The notes under the pieces are model-generated. The model had not been told where the DNA came from. It ran no database searches and worked only from the letters and a program-made list of their open reading frames with translations. DNA of 9,278 bases from Fodinibius sp050117475 (lineage in GTDB: Bacteria > Bacteroidota > Rhodothermia > Balneolales > Balneolaceae), in the NCBI GenBank assembly GCA_050117475.1, contig JASFMR010000113.1:1-9278 (forward strand). Reading direction: 5' to 3'. Shown here in pieces: positions 6,490 through 9,278 of this stretch (its first letter is position 1; every line of letters starts with the position of its first letter). A program made the translations under genes and the position numbers.

Positions 6490-8712
6490 TTAGTTAACGG
6501 TTGAAGTTACGTTTGCACTCATATTCATCCGCAGCGTTATGGAATCGGTTGCCCGGATTTTAACAGCTTCTTGCTGAGACGTATTAAAATCGATATTTAT
6601 GATCAATGACCTCGTCTTATTGAGAAGTTTTAGCTGATCTTCGGTAAAACTGACCTGGACCTTTCCCTGTTTTTCTGAGCCACTTTCAACAAATCCCGTT
6701 TGTGGATCAACAGACGCTGCCTCCACGCTCAGTGGATTTTGGGAAAGAGGATAATGGGTAACCTCATTTCCATTTTCATTGAGCATCACCAGTGAAAGGC
6801 TTAACTGAAATGGCAGTCCATTTATGTAATCAAGGGTAAGCGTTGCCTCCGAAAGTTGCTGCTCGTCTCCCTCGCCTGGTAAACTGCTGAGATCTGCATC
6901 TAAGGTATCTTTAAACGTAGCATTATCCGCAGAAAAATTAAGCGGCAAATCAACACTGAGGCTAGGGTCAAATGAGACGGGATTTACGACTATTCCCTCT
7001 GTGTTTTGCTCATTTATTTTGGCTATCCCAACAAAACGGATGTGCGTCGGCAGATTACTGAAAAAATCAGAAGTATTCGTCCGTGCTGTATCAAATTTTG
7101 TAGTTCCGCTGATCTGAGTTCCGTCCGGAGACGTATCAATTTTAAATTTAATCAACTGATCCTGGTTCAGCGGTTGGCCGCTTGCCTCCAGCTGCGAAGG
7201 GACCTCACCGGCTGAGACATGATATGGAGAATTTGTACCGGCCGACAAGTAGACGGTATTCCCATCCGCATTAGTGCCCGCTATAGCTGCATAAATAGTC
7301 GCACTTACTCCCAAATTTGTCTGGTATAGCGCACTCAGCTTGGGATTAACGAAATTGATATTGGATAAACGCTCCGAGATATCATTGATGCCGTCAATAT
7401 TGACCACTTCGGCTTCATTATCGTTAAAGACGTCCAGCTTATTGGTCCCATTCGAAGCTGCATCATCGTTTAGCAAGACCGTTTTTGTTTTGATGATACC
7501 TTTGGCACGGCTGATCCCCAGGTTATGTAATCCTACCGTCGCTTGTAATTGGTCTGTCTCATAAATAGTCCGAGCTTCAGACCCGTTGCCCTGTTGTGTA
7601 TTCTCGGTTGTGGCATCAATATCATATGATATGGTGTTGTTTTGAGCGTAAATACGATACCCGGAAAGATCGTATGTATTTGAATATGTCCCACCCGAGC
7701 TGCTTCTTGGTATTCCTGACATGTTCAGAACCAGCGGGCTGTCGGTTGATTTATCACGGATGTCGGGGAACGTGATGGCAAGATCCTGAATACCGATATC
7801 TATTTGATTGGTGATATCTATAGAAAGTTCACCGCTGCTTAATTCCACAAAATGATCGGACTGGGTAAATTCAATCGTACTGTTATCCACACTGGAGGTG
7901 CCGGAGTCGGTAAAGTGCTGGGCATCTATGACAGCCGTCACCTGTGAAGCGACAAGATTTTGACCCGAAACATCGTCGACGACCAGGTTGTTGCCGTCTT
8001 CCTGCATCGTCTGCGCAGACCAGCTGGCACTGATATCCACATTCAGGTTTTGCAACTGCGTTGATGCAGGGATTGTAATGGTTCCCGTATCGGTAGCATT
8101 ATTATTGAAAGGGGCAATTGTGGTGCTCCCCACAGCGGAACTGCCAGAATTCAAAGTGATATTCAACTGATCAATATCGAACCCCAGGTTATTGGTAAGA
8201 GTAAGCTGCAAATCTCCGTCTTTTTTAATCACCGCACTTTGAAAATAATCGGTCGAAAAACTGATATTGATATTGCCGGGTGTTGAGCCTGCAGGTACAG
8301 GGTTACCTTTCTGAAGTGGAGAAGGGTAACCGGTAACGTTTTGGAAACTGGCAGAACCTACGTTCCCGTTTGAGGAAAAATCCGTCAGTCCTATTTCACC
8401 AACCTGCGCATTAACAGAAGCCGGATCGACATTGACATCAGGGATGGCATCGTTTAAGTCCCCAAAATTAAAATTCTCATCTTTTGACAACCGGACCAAA
8501 CCATTGCTGTCGGTATTAAAGAGGTCCGAAAAATTGCTGGAGGTCGTATCAATAAGGGCATCCGTGCTCCCCAAAAAGGCGTACGTTTTGTCTACAGTAA
8601 GAGGCGCCTGTAATTTATGATCCAGTTTAAAATCAGGGGATTTCGGACGTTCACATGCCCAAAAAGATGTTAAGATACCCAGACATGCCAAGAATTGTAG
8701 CGTTCTTTTCAT
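6490..8712 (-). CDS. Large beta-rich lipoprotein of unknown function
   Basis: A 740-residue protein whose function I do not recognise. The N-terminus is a lipoprotein signal: MKR, a hydrophobic core, then SFWAC with the lipidated Cys at residue 20. That is the only Cys in the mature protein. The rest is Asn/Ser/Thr/Asp-rich and lacks transmembrane segments. It contains several similar strand-turn units in which a conserved Asn-Gly or Asn-Leu-Gly sits before a hydrophobic strand: LTNNLGFDIDQLNITL (172-187), ITNQIDIGIQDLAITF (300-315), YQTNLGVSATIYAAI (463-477) and YINGLPFQLSLSLVML (629-644). These suggest serial beta-sandwich domains, perhaps distantly like the LEA/WHy fold, but this is inference. 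The C-terminal 60 residues also look beta-stranded. It is the first gene of a minus-strand pair with the outer-membrane barrel, with a 13-bp gap. A surface or periplasmic partner of that barrel is the simplest guess. The ATG at 8712 gives a full signal peptide. Confidence 0.75.
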   Translation of the reverse strand: MKRTLQFLACLGILTSFWACERPKSPDFKLDHKLQAPLTVDKTYAFLGSTDALIDTTSSNFSDLFNTDSNGLVRLSKDENFNFGDLNDAIPDVNVDPASVNAQVGEIGLTDFSSNGNVGSASFQNVTGYPSPLQKGNPVPAGSTPGNINISFSTDYFQSAVIKKDGDLQLTLTNNLGFDIDQLNITLNSGSSAVGSTTIAPFNNNATDTGTITIPASTQLQNLNVDISASWSAQTMQEDGNNLVVDDVSGQNLVASQVTAVIDAQHFTDSGTSSVDNSTIEFTQSDHFVELSSGELSIDITNQIDIGIQDLAITFPDIRDKSTDSPLVLNMSGIPRSSSGGTYSNTYDLSGYRIYAQNNTISYDIDATTENTQQGNGSEARTIYETDQLQATVGLHNLGISRAKGIIKTKTVLLNDDAASNGTNKLDVFNDNEAEVVNIDGINDISERLSNINFVNPKLSALYQTNLGVSATIYAAIAGTNADGNTVYLSAGTNSPYHVSAGEVPSQLEASGQPLNQDQLIKFKIDTSPDGTQISGTTKFDTARTNTSDFFSNLPTHIRFVGIAKINEQNTEGIVVNPVSFDPSLSVDLPLNFSADNATFKDTLDADLSSLPGEGDEQQLSEATLTLDYINGLPFQLSLSLVMLNENGNEVTHYPLSQNPLSVEAASVDPQTGFVESGSEKQGKVQVSFTEDQLKLLNKTRSLIINIDFNTSQQEAVKIRATDSITLRMNMSANVTSTVN

Positions 8713-8763
8713 TATGTATGTTACCCCGTCTGTCTATTTTAAAAACGTTTATCCAACTATCGT

Positions 8764-8779
8764 ATAGAGTATACTATAT
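8764..8779. promoter_or_regulatory. Imperfect palindrome, possible operator or promoter element
   Basis: The core AGTATACT (8768-8775) is a perfect palindrome. Three further pairs extend it on each side after one mismatch (8767/8776). On the minus strand it contains TATACT, which could act as a -10 element, but no matching -35 was found. It sits 52 bp upstream of the lipoprotein start codon, a plausible place for a regulator to bind. Confidence 0.3.
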
Positions 8780-8787
8780 CGGCGTTA

Positions 8788-8820
8788 AACCTCGGAAGTT
8801 AAATTATTTTTCCTGAGGTT
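8788..8820. promoter_or_regulatory. Hairpin upstream of the lipoprotein gene
   Basis: AACCTCGGAA (8788-8797) can pair with TTCC-T-GAGGTT (8810-8820). This gives a ten-pair stem with a single bulged T at 8814 and a 12-nt AT-rich loop. No U-tract follows on either strand, so it is not a classical intrinsic terminator. It may be an operator, a transcript-stabilising structure or chance. Confidence 0.35.
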
Positions 8821-8908
8821 GCCATCACACTTTATACCTTTATTTTGTCGCCGTCTGTTTTAGCTACCTTATTATAATGCTGAAAAAAAACTACCTATTT
8901 CTGAAAAT

Positions 8909-8932
8909 AACAAGTCTGAAAACAAACTTGTT
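8909..8932. terminator. Possible terminator-like hairpin
   Basis: AACAAGT (8909-8915) and ACTTGTT (8926-8932) form a perfect seven-pair stem with a 10-nt loop. On the minus strand the stem is followed by ATTTTC, and on the plus strand a T-run lies at 8938-8942, so either direction is possible. It may end a leftward transcript from a gene beyond the right edge. The stem is AT-rich and weak. Confidence 0.3.
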
Positions 8933-9050
8933 GCTACTTTTTAAGATAACAAATTGAATGGCATATACTTATAAGAATTGAAAAACTAAGGCTGTCATAC
9001 GCGTAAAAACGGGAATACAAAAGATGGGCATCAAATCTTCATATACATCG

Positions 9051-9148
9051 TGTGAAGAGAGGGGGATTCCCCGATTTCCATTTCCCTCACTGTGTTCGGC
9101 GGGATAGACTTCTCATCCCCCGCTTATTAAACAAAGATTTAATGTTAA
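9051..9148. repeat. Intergenic repeat, copy 1
   Basis: Positions 9062-9148 are identical over 87 bases to 9192-9278, a spacing of 130 bp. Similarity continues leftwards to about 9051 with one indel and a few substitutions. A more degenerate match to the spacer may reach about 9026 (GGGCAT against AGGCAC). The unit contains the odd palindrome GGGGATTCCCC (9062-9072), GGGGGAT (9061-9067) able to pair with ATCCCCC (9115-9121), a competing GGGAT/ATCCC hairpin (9101-9105/9115-9119), and ATTAAA/TTTAAT (9126-9131/9138-9143). This looks like a non-coding, possibly dispersed, structured repeat. Confidence 0.85.
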
Positions 9149-9164
9149 AAGGCACCCTGCCTTT
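9148..9164. repeat. Short perfect hairpin in the spacer between repeat copies
   Basis: AAAGGCA (9148-9154) and TGCCTTT (9158-9164) are perfectly complementary around a CCC loop. It lies at the junction of copy 1 and the 43-bp spacer. If the unit is 130 bp long, the hairpin is part of the repeat rather than a spacer feature. It resembles a terminator stem, but only three T residues end it. Confidence 0.5.
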
Positions 9165-9181
9165 CACTCGATCGAAGTTGC

Positions 9182-9278
9182 TGCGGAGAGAGGGGATTCC
9201 CCGATTTCCATTTCCCTCACTGTGTTCGGCGGGATAGACTTCTCATCCCCCGCTTATTAAACAAAGATTTAATGTTAA
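9182..9278. repeat. Intergenic repeat, copy 2 (reaches the window edge)
   Basis: Bases 9192-9278 exactly match 9062-9148. The left flank TGCGGAGAGA (9182-9191) corresponds to TGTGAAGAGA of copy 1 with substitutions and one G fewer in the G-run. The match is cut only by the end of the window, so the true unit may be longer and further copies may follow. Perfect identity over 87 bases in non-coding DNA suggests recent duplication or ongoing homogenisation. Confidence 0.85.

Larger units (their letters stand above)
8713..9278. other. Gene-free region upstream of the lipoprotein gene
   Basis: These 566 bases hold no convincing coding sequence or RNA gene. The first part (8713-8950) is AT-rich and should contain the promoter of the leftward lipoprotein gene, though no clear TAnnTTTG element was found. 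It contains an imperfect palindrome (8764-8779) and two hairpins, listed separately. About 8933-9025 shows nothing notable. From about 9050 to the end lies a repeat array with higher GC content. Confidence 0.65.

Noticed and set aside
9052..9237. Plus-strand open frame of 61 codons across the repeats
   Set aside because: It spans two copies of a non-coding repeat whose 130-bp period is not a multiple of three, so the identical DNA is read in two different frames. The product shows no domain or signal.
9051..9278. CRISPR array
   Set aside because: Only two copies are visible, the identical block is 87 bases and the spacer is 43 bases; this does not fit CRISPR repeat lengths, and no cas genes are present.

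Overview
The window looks like chromosomal DNA of a Bacteroidota-type bacterium, most likely of the Balneolaeota/Rhodothermota side. This is inferred from the moderate GC content, the general lack of Shine-Dalgarno sequences before start codons, the Ig-like lipoprotein of a type common in Bacteroidota, and the PorV/FadL-like outer-membrane barrel paired with a large lipoprotein. There is no rRNA or other phylogenetic marker, so this placement is tentative.

Layout. Positions 1-1154 (minus strand) hold the N-terminal 384 residues of a surface lipoprotein with an Ig-like (Big_5/SbsA-type) domain. It begins at a GTG and runs off the left edge. A divergent intergenic region (1155-1346) separates it from a tight plus-strand operon: pncB (nicotinate phosphoribosyltransferase, 1347-2783), pncA (nicotinamidase, 2794-3411) and a DAO-family FAD-dependent oxidoreductase (3412-4503). 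PncA and PncB together convert nicotinamide to nicotinate and then to nicotinate mononucleotide, the entry to the Preiss-Handler route to NAD. The third gene starts on the base after the pncA stop codon, and its role is not known.

A minus-strand cluster converges on this operon with no spacer: the stop codons at 4501-4503 and 4504-4506 abut. Read in its own direction, the cluster is a 740-residue beta-rich lipoprotein (8712-6490), a 516-residue outer-membrane beta-barrel of the DUF5723/PorV-like kind (6476-4926) and a 114-residue single-span membrane protein (4848-4504). The 13-bp gap between the first two suggests co-expression, and they may form an outer-membrane complex. This lipoprotein-barrel pair is the least characterised part of the window.

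The right end (8713-9278) has no convincing gene. It holds an imperfect palindrome and two hairpins upstream of the lipoprotein gene, then two copies of an intergenic repeat. The copies share 87 identical bases at a 130-bp spacing, and the second runs into the window edge, so the array may continue. No CRISPR array, tRNA, rRNA, transposase or defence system was seen.
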